The position numbers and the translations under genes are program-made. Below, piece by piece: positions 34,986 through 44,543 of a stretch of DNA of 64,000 bases (within the stretch, counting starts at the first letter, position 1; each line of letters starts with the position of its first letter). Source of the stretch: Speluncibacter jeojiensis (GTDB lineage: Bacteria > Actinomycetota > Actinomycetes > Mycobacteriales > Mycobacteriaceae); contig NZ_JAAIVF010000001.1 of NCBI RefSeq assembly GCF_029589495.1, positions 992,001-1,056,000 of the forward strand, given 5' to 3'. The notes under the pieces were generated by a model. It did not search any database, had not been told where the DNA came from, and was given only the letters and a program-made list of their open reading frames with translations.

Positions 34986-35023
34986 CGTGCCAAATAGCGT
35001 TAGAAATTTCGTGCCAAATAGCG
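34986..35023. repeat. Direct repeats near the right end of the Tn554-like element
   Basis: CGTGCCAAATAGCG occurs at 34986 and again at 35010, a 24-bp period. A related TGCAAATAGTG lies at 25605 near the left end. They are probably recombinase-binding sites. The region 34831-35150 has no gene. Confidence 0.5.
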
Positions 35024-35141
35024 CCGTGAATCACGGTGCATCATGGACGGACGGAAACACACCCCCAGATAACTCGTTACCCACAACCTAGATCAACGAA
35101 AGGTTGCTCGCCGGAAACAGTCCGGAACACCCCAAGCGACC

Positions 35142-35150
35142 TACAGATAA
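35142..35150 (-). repeat. Right terminus of the Tn554-like element
   Basis: Read inwards on the minus strand the end is TTATCTGTA, one base different from the left end TTATCAGTA at 25577. The next outward codon is GTC of tadA. Confidence 0.6.
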
Positions 35151-36146
35151 GACCGCCGCGGCCAGCTGGCTGTGCAGCGCGTCGCGGCCCATGCCGCCGA
35201 GCGCCGCGAGCGCCTCCAGCCGGGCCGGCAGTTCCTGCGGAGAGTTCGCGTGCACCGTCCCCGCGCCACCGTCATGCCCGGTGTTGAGCGCGGTGAGCAG
35301 GTCGACCACCTCCGCCCCGCGCACCTCACCCACCACGATCCGGTCGGGCCGCATCCGCAGCGCCTGGCGCACCAGTTGCCGAACGGTGATCTCGCCGATG
35401 CCTTCCACGTTCTGCGGCCGGGCGATGAGACGGACGACGTGCGGGTGTGCGGGCGCGAGCTCGGCGGCCTCCTCCACACAGATGATCCGCTCCCGCTCGG
35501 CCACCCGCGCCAGCATTCCGGCCAGCAGTGTTGTCTTCCCGGCACCCGTACCTCCGACGATCAAGAAGGCCAGCCGCGTGTCGACGATCGCCTCCAGCAG
35601 TTCGAGGGCGCGCGGGTGTATCGCACCCGAGGCGGCGAGCGAGTCGAGCCGCTGCGTCGCCGGGCGCAGCACCCGCAGCGAGATGCAACTGCCGGGCGCG
35701 GACACCGGCGCCAGCATGGCGTGCAGTCGGACCCCGAAGTCGTCGCCTCCGGATCCCGGCAGTCTGCCGTCCACCCAGGGCTGGGCGTCGTCGAGACGTC
35801 GGCCGGCGAGCAGCGCCAACCGCTGCGCCAACCGCCGGACCGCCGCATCGTCGGCGAAGCGGATCTCCGAACACTCCAGTCCGACACCACGGTCCACCCA
35901 CACGGCGTCCGGACCGCAGACCAGGATGTCGGTGACGGTCGGGTCCGCGAGCAGCGGTTCGAGTGGGCCCACGCCGGTCAGTTCCGTCTGCAACTCGCGC
36001 ACGATGCGGAGCAGGTCGGTGTCGCCCACCACGCCGGCCGATTCTGCGCGCACCGCCGACGCCACCGTCATCGGGCTCGGCGCGTCCGGCAGTTCGGCCA
36101 GCCGTGCCCGCACCCGGTCGAGCAGCGACGCATCGACCCCGCTCAC
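35151..36146 (-). pseudogene. tadA: tadA 5' part, truncated by the Tn554-like element
   Basis: The first 332 codons of the secretion ATPase TadA (Rv3659c-like) remain. The P-loop GGTGAGKTTLLAG (about residue 196), the Asp box/Walker B IICVEEAAEL region, and the His box TVHANSPQELPARLEAL are intact. Sequence leaves the family after HSQLAAAV: the frame runs 20 more codons into the element and stops near 35088. The missing C-terminal 63 codons are at 25379-25570. The truncated protein keeps all ATPase motifs but loses the end of its C-terminal domain, so function is doubtful. The start overlaps the CpaE-like gene by four bases. Confidence 0.9.
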
Positions 36147-37240
36147 GCCGCCACCCGCCCTCGTGCCGGTCGGGCAGCGACCCGGGCGAGCACCGCCTGT
36201 GCGGCGTCGGCCAGGGGCGACCGCCGGCCCAGCGCCAGCCCCGACCGCTCCAGCCGCTCGGCCAGGCCCGGTTCCGGGCGCATCGCCGACAGCAGTGGAA
36301 GCCCCATCGACTCCGCGACATCCGCGGCGACCAGTCCGCCCGGCGCCGGGCCCCGGACGACGACGCCGCGGTGCGCGCAGTGCCGGCGCGCCCAGTCGTC
36401 CATCCGCGCGGCGGCGCCGCAGGCCCGCACCTCGGCGGGCACAACGAGCGCGAGGAGGTCCGCGGCCTCGAGCGCGGCGACAGCAGTGTCCGATCGCTGC
36501 CGTCCGACATCGCAGATCACGAGACCACCTGAGCTGCAGAATGATTCGATCACCGACCGAACGGCTTCGACGGGCGGCTCGGCGGCGTTGCGCGAGCCGG
36601 AGAGCACCGTCACCCCCGCTGTCGACGGGAGCGCAGCGCGGAGCGCGGAGCTCGAGACCCGACCACCCTCGAGGGTCGTCTCCGACCAGCGCAGGCCCGG
36701 CGCGGCCTCGATCCCGAGCAACACGTCGATGCCGCCGCCCCAGGGGTCCAGGTCGACCAGCAGCACGTCACCTGATCCGCGCGCCGCCGTCAGGGCCAGT
36801 GCGGCGGCGAAGGTCGACGCCCCCGCGCCACCACGCCCACCCAGCACGCCGATCGCCGCGCCGCGGCCGGCTCCGGGCGAATCTCCGCGTGCCCCCAGCA
36901 GTTCCACCAGCCGGGCCGCCTCGTCGGGCAGGGGAACGACGTGCTCGGCGCCGATCTCCACCGCGATCCGCCAGTCGTCCGGATCCGCGGGGCCCGCGGT
37001 CACCAACACGACCCATCGACGCCGCGGCATGGCGGCCTCGACCCCGGCGCGCGCGCCGTCCCGGTCCACCACCACGATCGGCGCCCGTTCCCAGCCCCGG
37101 CGGGCTCCCCCGACCGGCGCCTCCGCGGCGCAGTCCACCAGCGGCCGGTCGGCCGCCGCGGCGATACTGAGCACCTCGTCGCGCAGCCGGGCGCCGGCCA
37201 CCCACATCTGGATGGACACATCGGCCTGGTTCTCTGACAT
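36143..37240 (-). CDS. CpaE/Ssd-like ATPase of the Tad cluster (Rv3660c-like)
   Basis: This 365-aa MinD/ParA-related protein has a receiver-like N-terminal half (IVVVDRDGARAGVEAAMPR) and a C-terminal ATPase domain with a deviant Walker A, GGRGGAGASTFAA, in which the second Lys is replaced by Ala-Ser. It further has LLVDLDPWGGGIDVLLG and LVICDVGRQRSD. In M. tuberculosis this protein is called Ssd; in Tad systems CpaE localises the secretion machine. It is the first gene of the operon. I start it at ATG 37240 (MSENQADVS). Confidence 0.82.
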   Translation of the reverse strand: MSENQADVSIQMWVAGARLRDEVLSIAAAADRPLVDCAAEAPVGGARRGWERAPIVVVDRDGARAGVEAAMPRRRWVVLVTAGPADPDDWRIAVEIGAEHVVPLPDEAARLVELLGARGDSPGAGRGAAIGVLGGRGGAGASTFAAALALTAARGSGDVLLVDLDPWGGGIDVLLGIEAAPGLRWSETTLEGGRVSSSALRAALPSTAGVTVLSGSRNAAEPPVEAVRSVIESFCSSGGLVICDVGRQRSDTAVAALEAADLLALVVPAEVRACGAAARMDDWARRHCAHRGVVVRGPAPGGLVAADVAESMGLPLLSAMRPEPGLAERLERSGLALGRRSPLADAAQAVLARVAARPARGRVAA

Positions 37241-37457
37241 GAATCCACCGTCGCCGATGTCGTCGGCCGCCACCAGCACCCCCGCGACGGCTGTGGAGAA
37301 AGAAGGCGTTGTGGAAAACCTTCGGTACGGTCGTACCAGAAAGTTCGAGGCGAGTCCGAAACGGGGGCAGCCGTGTGACCGCGCCGAGAGGTCGACCGGA
37401 AGCAGCCTGTCCGAGCGATGAGGCCAGGGGCGCGAAGGCGAAGAGCCGGAGATAAAG

Positions 37458-37547
37458 GACGACCCCCGCCAGGGGGGGAGGGGGCGGGGGTCGTCAGTGT
37501 TCAGCCCCGGGGGGTCGGGCTGAACACACTCGGATCAAGCCCGAGTG
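37458..37547. terminator. Three consecutive hairpins in a divergent intergenic region
   Basis: Stem-loops lie at 37458-37495 (13-bp stem GACGACCCCCGCC), 37500-37524 (TTCAGCCC/GGGCTGAA) and 37527-37547 (CACTCGG/CCGAGTG). No T-tract follows the first on the plus strand. The 496-bp gap between the CpaE-like gene and the HAD gene is divergent, so terminators are unexpected. Confidence 0.5.
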
Positions 37548-37736
37548 ATTTCATAGTACACCCGGAACGGGTTGTGTTTGCAAATTCAACGGTCAACACG
37601 CCCGGCCCGCCGCGAATCCGGCAAAGCGCCCCGATCGGTCAACCGCCCAACTGCCAGGAACACCCCTCTCACCAGCGAGAACGCGGCGCTCCCGAGAATC
37701 GGGTCGGCGCCGACGCCCGACGCCTATCCTGGACTC

Positions 37737-38555
37737 GTGATCGACACATCACCGGCGGCAGACGCGCCGAAACGGATCGCCGCGTTCTTCGATCTCGACA
37801 AGACCGTGATCGCGAAGTCGAGCACGCTCGCCTTCAGCCGGCCCCTCTTCGACGGCGGACTGATCAATCGCCGCGCCGTTCTCAAGGGCAGCTACGCCCA
37901 GTTCCTCTATCTGCTCTCCGGCGCCGATCACGATCAGATGGAGCGCATGCGCAAGCACATTGCCGCGATGTGCGAGGGCTGGGAGGTGGCCCAGATCAAG
38001 ACGATCGTGCAAGAGACCCTGCACGACATCGTCGACCCTCTCGTCTTCGCCGAGGCAGCCGACCTGATCGCCGACCACATCGCATGCGGGCACGATGTGG
38101 TGGTCGTGTCCGCGTCCGGCGAGGAGATCGTCACCCCCATCGCGCAGGCGCTCGGCGCAACCCACAGCGTCGGCACCCGCATGGCGGTCCGCGACGGGCG
38201 GTACACCGGCGACATCGAGTTCTATTGCTACGGCGACGGAAAAGTCACCGCCGTAAACGAACTCGCAGCCGCGCACGGCTACGACCTGACCCGCTGTCAC
38301 GCCTACTCCGATTCGGCCACCGATCTGCCCATGCTGCAAGCGGTCGGGCACCCCACCGCGGTCAACCCCGACCGCCCGCTCCGACGCGAGGCCGCCGCGC
38401 AGGGCTGGCCCGTGCTCACCTTCTCCGACCCGGTCTCCCTGCGCGCCCGCATGCCGTCGACGACCCGCACCACCGTCGCGGCGAGCGCCGCAGCCGGACT
38501 GTCGGCCGTGGCCGCCGGCGCCCTCGCCTACGGGCTGATGCGTCGTCGCCGCTGA
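37737..38555 (+). CDS. HAD-IB family phosphatase (SerB-like, Rv3661-like)
   Basis: This 272-aa HAD hydrolase has motif I FFDLDKTVIAKSS, motif II VVVSASGEE, a Lys in CYGDGKVTAVNEL and motif IV YSDSATDLPML. The cap between motifs I and II is all helical, as in the SerB/phosphoserine phosphatase subgroup HAD-IB. A C-terminal hydrophobic stretch (AASAAAGLSAVAAGALAYGL) followed by Arg residues looks like a membrane tail anchor. I start it at GTG 37737. The substrate is unknown. It is followed by the probable Ms1 RNA, as in mycobacteria. Confidence 0.88.
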   Translation: MIDTSPAADAPKRIAAFFDLDKTVIAKSSTLAFSRPLFDGGLINRRAVLKGSYAQFLYLLSGADHDQMERMRKHIAAMCEGWEVAQIKTIVQETLHDIVDPLVFAEAADLIADHIACGHDVVVVSASGEEIVTPIAQALGATHSVGTRMAVRDGRYTGDIEFYCYGDGKVTAVNELAAAHGYDLTRCHAYSDSATDLPMLQAVGHPTAVNPDRPLRREAAAQGWPVLTFSDPVSLRARMPSTTRTTVAASAAAGLSAVAAGALAYGLMRRRR

Positions 38556-38700
38556 ACTCCCGGCATCGACACCCCGGCGCCGACCCCCGCACACGATCGC
38601 CGCACTCGCGTGATCACACCCCGATCGCACTGCCGCGCGCATCGATCTTGTGGCACACCGACAGTCGCGAGATCCGGTGCAGAATTCCTGCTCAGAACAC

Positions 38701-38729
38701 TTGCTGTACCGCACCCCGCAAGGTACAAA
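38701..38729 (+). promoter_or_regulatory. Sigma-A-type promoter of the Ms1-like RNA
   Basis: TTGCTG (-35) and TACAAA (-10) are separated by exactly 17 bases. This is one of the clearest housekeeping promoters in the window. Confidence 0.55.
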
Positions 38730-38735
38730 TGAGGT

Positions 38736-39065
38736 ACGGAAACACGGCAGGCAAAGGCCGAATCAGAAGAGAAGGCTCGACCCCCCGGTCGCGATTTCCC
38801 AGCACGAACACCAGGTACCCACGCGGAGCACGCCGCAGGAGGCACATCAAGTGTTGTGGGCCTGCGAAATTCCGATCGCCTGACGGACCCGACCTCTTTG
38901 GGTGGAGGCCACCCGCCAGACCCGGGATCAGCGCCGAGGCCGACCCACACAACCCACATTGCACGCTTGGTAACCGGGAGGTTCGTGTTAGCGGGCGGCG
39001 ACCGAGTTCTCGGAAGCCGCCCGCTTCGCATGTTCGGCTCTCGTCAACAACGACGAGAGCCGTTC
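38736..39065 (+). ncRNA. Probable Ms1/MTS2823-type RNA
   Basis: This gene-free stretch is where M. tuberculosis has MTS2823, the homologue of M. smegmatis Ms1, a roughly 300-nt RNA that binds core RNA polymerase in stationary phase; it lies between Rv3661 and Rv3662c. Here a sigma-A-like promoter, TTGCTG at 38701, 17 bases, TACAAA at 38724, would start a transcript near 38736. Two hairpins close it: 38990-39025 (AGCGGGCGGC stem) and 39036-39061 (GGCTCTCGTC stem). The resulting 300-335 nt fits. The assignment rests on synteny, promoter and length; I cannot align the sequence. Confidence 0.6.
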
Positions 39066-39241
39066 CGTGTCAATCTGTTTCGTCGTAACGATCCCTCAAC
39101 GACATCATTTCCGGCCGAGACCTGCGGCGAATGGGCGTATTACGCCGAACCGCCATTGATCACAATGGCGCACGACTTAAAAAGTATTGCGCGACAAGCA
39201 TTCTCCGAATTTCTTCCCAGCAGCATCCACATGACCGACGC

Positions 39242-39278
39242 GGCGGGCCGCGGGAGCGCGACGCTCCCGCGGCCCGCC
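39242..39278 (-). terminator. 17-bp perfect hairpin after the secreted protein gene
   Basis: GGCGGGCCGCGGGAGCG pairs exactly with its complement across a 3-base loop, 25 bp beyond the stop codon of the leftward gene at 39304. Confidence 0.8.
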
Positions 39279-39303
39279 GTCACCCCGATCCGCCCGGCCT
39301 GGG

Positions 39304-39813
39304 CTAGCTGCTGCCGAACTGCTGAGCGAGCGGCACCGCGATCTGCCCGACCGCCGGCGACTTCGTGATCGTCACCTTCTGCGTCGCCGTCTTGCCGTAG
39401 TCACACCAACTCGCCAGTGTGTAGTCGCCCGGCGCGACACCCGTGATCACGTAGGTGCGCAGCTGCGAGGTCTGCTTGAGCTGAGCCTCCCAGGACTCCG
39501 GCCACGCCTTCGCCGACGCCATCTCGTCGGCGGTGGCCTTCGCCAGGTCCAGGCCCGCCGGATAGAGCCCGACGAGGCATCCGTTGCCGGCCGGATTGTC
39601 GGCCGGGATCATCTCACCGACGAACACCGTGTCCCCGACCGCCTGGGCCATCATGGTGGGCGCGGACGGAGCCGGGGGCGCGGGTGCGTCGGCGGCCGAG
39701 GCAACCCCGGGCACAGCCAGTGCCGCGAGCCCCGCCACCGCGGCCCCGGCGACCATCGCCTTCGCCCCTCCGGCGGCCATCGCCCGTAATCCGGTTCGTG
39801 CAGGAGAAGTCAT
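39304..39813 (-). CDS. Secreted protein of unknown function
   Basis: This 169-aa protein has a clear Sec signal peptide: basic start, hydrophobic core AMVAGAAVAGLAALAV and a probable cleavage site after GVASA. The mature part begins with a Pro/Ala-rich linker and has two cysteines (GNGCLVGLY and ASWCDYGK) that could form a disulfide. A VITGVAPGDYTLASW segment resembles beta-sandwich strands. It starts at ATG 39813 with AAAGGA upstream. It is monocistronic with its own terminator. I do not recognise a family. Confidence 0.75.
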   Translation of the reverse strand: MTSPARTGLRAMAAGGAKAMVAGAAVAGLAALAVPGVASAADAPAPPAPSAPTMMAQAVGDTVFVGEMIPADNPAGNGCLVGLYPAGLDLAKATADEMASAKAWPESWEAQLKQTSQLRTYVITGVAPGDYTLASWCDYGKTATQKVTITKSPAVGQIAVPLAQQFGSS

Positions 39814-39971
39814 CCACTCGATCCTTTCGTCCGGCCCCGACCTTCACTGAAGTGCGACCGCACGCGCCGCGCGCGGCTGCCCACCGAAGCTAACAGCGAC
39901 CGAAAAGCCCGTCCACAGGAAACGCCGGGCGTCCCCGCGTCGGGATCAGGACCGGGACAGCGGCCGGTGCG

Positions 39972-40730
39972 TCACCCCGCCTGCGCCTCGGCGATCGACA
40001 GCGCCTCGCGGGCACCGTCCTCGAGCGCGCCGCAGCAGAAGACGACCCAGCCGCCGACACCGGCGGGTGTCCCGGAGGCGAACCCCGCGGCCCCGCTGCG
40101 ATAGGCCTGCTGCCGCTTGAGCCAGCCGACCTCCGGCACCCCGAGATTGTGCGGATCGAGTCCGGTGCCGACCGCGACCAACCGGGATGCCGCGCGCGCG
40201 ACCAGGCCGTCCGCGGTGCCGAACGGCCGCAGGGTGAGCAACTCGCCGTGCACGATGGCGGCCACCACCGGCGCGGGCGCCGACGTGCCGCCGGTGAGCA
40301 GTTGGGCGAGGGCATCGAGCCGCTCGCTCACCCCGGGATCGACCCGCGGCCGACCCAGTTGTTCCGAGTCTTCGACGAGGTCGGCCGCGGCCAGTGCGTG
40401 CAGCCGGGCCAACGCCTGCAACGGCGCCCGCTGCCACACGGGCGTGATGACCGTCAGCGCGTCGCCGTCGAGGGTCTGCCCCAACCGCAGCGCGCCGCGC
40501 AGCACCGGATCCGCCTCGGCGACGTCCTGCGGCAGGTCCAGGCCGGCGCCGTCGAGCGCCGCCGAGGCCCGCGCGGCCCGCATCGCGGCCTCCGCCGCCG
40601 TGCCCGGCCAACCGCGGCGATTGGTCCGATGCCGATGCACCTCGCCGAGCGCGTCGCGGGCGCGCTCGGCGGCCTCGCGCACACCGGGCAACTCGACCAG
40701 CGGGCCGAGCGGATCGGAACCGGATTGCAT
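39972..40730 (-). CDS. Conserved protein (Rv3662c-like), degenerate Fic-like motif
   Basis: This 252-aa protein is mostly helical. Positioned between the Ms1-like RNA and acs, it corresponds to Rv3662c. A segment HGELLTLRPFGTADGLVAR recalls the Fic motif H-P-F-x-x-G-N-G-R, with Arg in place of the catalytic His and ADGL in place of the GNGR loop. Upstream, WPGTAAEAAMRAARASAALDG resembles the alpha helix that carries the inhibitory motif in Fic proteins. If related to Fic, it is catalytically dead or altered. Start at ATG 40730, or GTG 40736. It is divergent from acs. Confidence 0.7.
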   Translation of the reverse strand: MQSGSDPLGPLVELPGVREAAERARDALGEVHRHRTNRRGWPGTAAEAAMRAARASAALDGAGLDLPQDVAEADPVLRGALRLGQTLDGDALTVITPVWQRAPLQALARLHALAAADLVEDSEQLGRPRVDPGVSERLDALAQLLTGGTSAPAPVVAAIVHGELLTLRPFGTADGLVARAASRLVAVGTGLDPHNLGVPEVGWLKRQQAYRSGAAGFASGTPAGVGGWVVFCCGALEDGAREALSIAEAQAG

Positions 40731-40846
40731 GCTCACGCCGGTCGACGCTACCCGCGGGTACAGCCGAGCGCCCACACCGGTTCGGCGTCGGGGCCTGTCC
40801 TCGTTCGTCCCGCCCGGCGGGCCGCCACGATGCACATCACCCGCAC

Positions 40847-40862
40847 TGTGACTACGCTCACA
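40847..40862 (+). promoter_or_regulatory. Perfect Crp/GlxR site upstream of acs
   Basis: TGTGACTACGCTCACA is an exact TGTGA-N6-TCACA palindrome, 119 bp before the acs start in the divergent region with the Rv3662c-like gene. The consensus is that of mycobacterial Crp and corynebacterial GlxR. Confidence 0.75.
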
Positions 40863-40980
40863 AACGTGTTCCGCGGGGCTCGCGGCCGAGCAGGCCCGGC
40901 GCCCGTGGTGAAAGGTGCGGACGGTGCGCGCGCCCGTGCGACGCGCCGCCTCCGCAGACGTATCGAGAGGATCCCCTGAC

Positions 40981-42936
<1,956 letters not shown>

Positions 42937-42955
42937 CCGGCACGGGGCGTGTCGC

Positions 42956-44350
42956 TCAGCCGTCGAGCGACACGTCCCGGGTCTCCTTCATGACGAACAG
43001 CGCGATCAGCGTCAGCACCGATGCGATCGTGAGGTAGACGCCCACCCAGCCGACGCCGTACGACCCGGCCAGCCAGGTGGCGATGAACGGTGCGACCGCG
43101 GCGCCGATGATGCTGGCCGCGTTGTAGGCGACACCGGAACCGGTGTAGCGCACGTTCGTGGGGAAGAGCTCCGGCAGCACGGCACTCATCGGGCCGAAGG
43201 TCAGGCCCATCAGGAGCATGCCGACGATCAGCACCGCCAGCATCAACGGCTCGGTCATCACATCCGGGTTCAGGAAGACGCCGAAGCCGAGTCCGAACAG
43301 CGCGATCGCGGTCGTCACGACGATCAGCACCCTGCGGCGGCCGAAGCGGTCCGCCAGCCAGCCGGTGACCGGAATGCCCGCGCCGAAGAACAGCACCGAG
43401 ATCAGCTGCAGCACAAGGAAGTCGCGGTAGGACATCGACAGCGGATCCGCACCCTTCGAGGTCACCTTCCCGGTCCCGAAGCCCAGGATCCAGGTCGTCA
43501 TCACGTAGAACAGCGTGTAGGTCGCGAGCATCACGAAGGTGCCGATCAGCAGCGGGCGCCAGTTGTGCTTGAACACCACGGTCAGCGGGGTCTTGACCTT
43601 CTCGCCGCGCGCGACCGCACGGGCGAACACCGGCGTCTCCTCGAGCTTGAGCCGCACGTACAACCCCAGGATCACGATCACCGAACTGATCAGGAACGGG
43701 ACGCGCCAGCCCCAGGTGAGGAAGGCTCCGTGCGTGTCCTTCTCGTCGCCCATCGTCAACGTGAGGATGAGGAAGACGCCGTTGGCGAAAAAGAATCCGA
43801 TCGGCGCACCCAGTTGCGGCCACATCGCCGCCCAGGCGCGTTTGCCCTTCGCGGCCGTCTCGGTGGCAAGCAGCGCCGCGCCGCTCCACTCACCGCCGAG
43901 ACCGACGCCCTGGCAGAAGCGCATCAACGCCAGCAACGCCGGCGCGAGCACCCCCACCGCGTGATACGTCGGCAGCAGACCGATCACGAAGGTGGCGATG
44001 CCCATCGTCAGCAGCGAGCCGACCAGCGTGGCCTTGCGGCCGATGCGGTCGCCGAAGTGACCGAACAGGATCGACCCGAGCGGACGCGCCGCGAACGCCA
44101 GACCGAAGGTGGCCAACGAGGCGAGCAGCGCGGTGGTGCCGTTGCCCTTCGGGAAGAACAGCAGCGGGAACACCGACACCGCCGCCGTGGCATAGATGTA
44201 GAAGTCGTAGAACTCGATCGTGGTGCCGACCATCGAGGCGATCACGATCCGGCGCCGCTCGGCCCTCCCGATGGTGTCGGCGGTGTCGGGCGCGGCGAGG
44301 TCGGACGCGCCACCGCGCGCCTCGTCCCATTCGGAAACGTCGCTGCTCAC
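42956..44350 (-). CDS. MFS transporter, metabolite:proton symporter (MHS) family
   Basis: This 464-aa 12-helix transporter has the MHS/ShiA-ProP signature: MVGTTIEFYDFYIYATAA at helix 1, GDRIGRKATLVGSLL between helices 2 and 3, and RFCQGVGLGGEWSGAAL in helix 4. Substrates in this family are carboxylates, betaines or shikimate; none can be chosen here, though being convergent with acs makes a short carboxylate attractive. I prefer GTG 44350, eight bases after AGGGAG; ATG 44368 is also open. Confidence 0.9.
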   Translation of the reverse strand: MSSDVSEWDEARGGASDLAAPDTADTIGRAERRRIVIASMVGTTIEFYDFYIYATAAVSVFPLLFFPKGNGTTALLASLATFGLAFAARPLGSILFGHFGDRIGRKATLVGSLLTMGIATFVIGLLPTYHAVGVLAPALLALMRFCQGVGLGGEWSGAALLATETAAKGKRAWAAMWPQLGAPIGFFFANGVFLILTLTMGDEKDTHGAFLTWGWRVPFLISSVIVILGLYVRLKLEETPVFARAVARGEKVKTPLTVVFKHNWRPLLIGTFVMLATYTLFYVMTTWILGFGTGKVTSKGADPLSMSYRDFLVLQLISVLFFGAGIPVTGWLADRFGRRRVLIVVTTAIALFGLGFGVFLNPDVMTEPLMLAVLIVGMLLMGLTFGPMSAVLPELFPTNVRYTGSGVAYNAASIIGAAVAPFIATWLAGSYGVGWVGVYLTIASVLTLIALFVMKETRDVSLDG

Positions 44351-44543
44351 TGCACTGGACTCCCTCATCACAGAACTCGACCGAAGGTCACAACGGGGAT
44401 GCAGACTATGCCCCGCGGCACACGTCCGGCACACCCGCCTACCGCGCGACAGATTCGCGACCGGTAAGATGATCTCCGGTGTGCCGGGAAGTCTGGTCGG
44501 CGAAAATGATGTTCCGACCGTTCCTTTCTGTCGAAAGAGGCAC

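Larger units (their letters stand above)
25571..35150. mobile_element. Tn554-family element (TnpABC) with aldehyde-detoxification cargo
   Basis: A 9.58-kb insertion splits tadA. It carries the diagnostic trio of two tyrosine recombinases and a small HTH/coiled-coil protein, in the order and with the overlaps of Tn554 tnpA-tnpB-tnpC. To their left are an unknown protein and an XRE-ImmA/IrrE protein. To their right is cargo: fdhA, a PfpI-type gene, a GlcG/HbpS-like gene and a divergent monooxygenase-fold gene. The ends read inwards as TTATCAGTA (left, 25577) and TTATCTGTA (right, complement of 35142-35150). Six extra bases, CACGTG, lie between the left end and tadA, like the variable joint of Tn554. 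No target duplication is seen. Confidence 0.85.

Noticed and set aside
35104-37421. Two long plus-strand frames over tadA and the CpaE-like gene
   Set aside because: They are shadows of the minus-strand genes, which have clear ATPase motifs.
38692-38964. A 90-codon minus-strand frame in the Ms1-like region
   Set aside because: Its sequence looks random and it runs opposite to a strong promoter and paired terminators that better explain the region.
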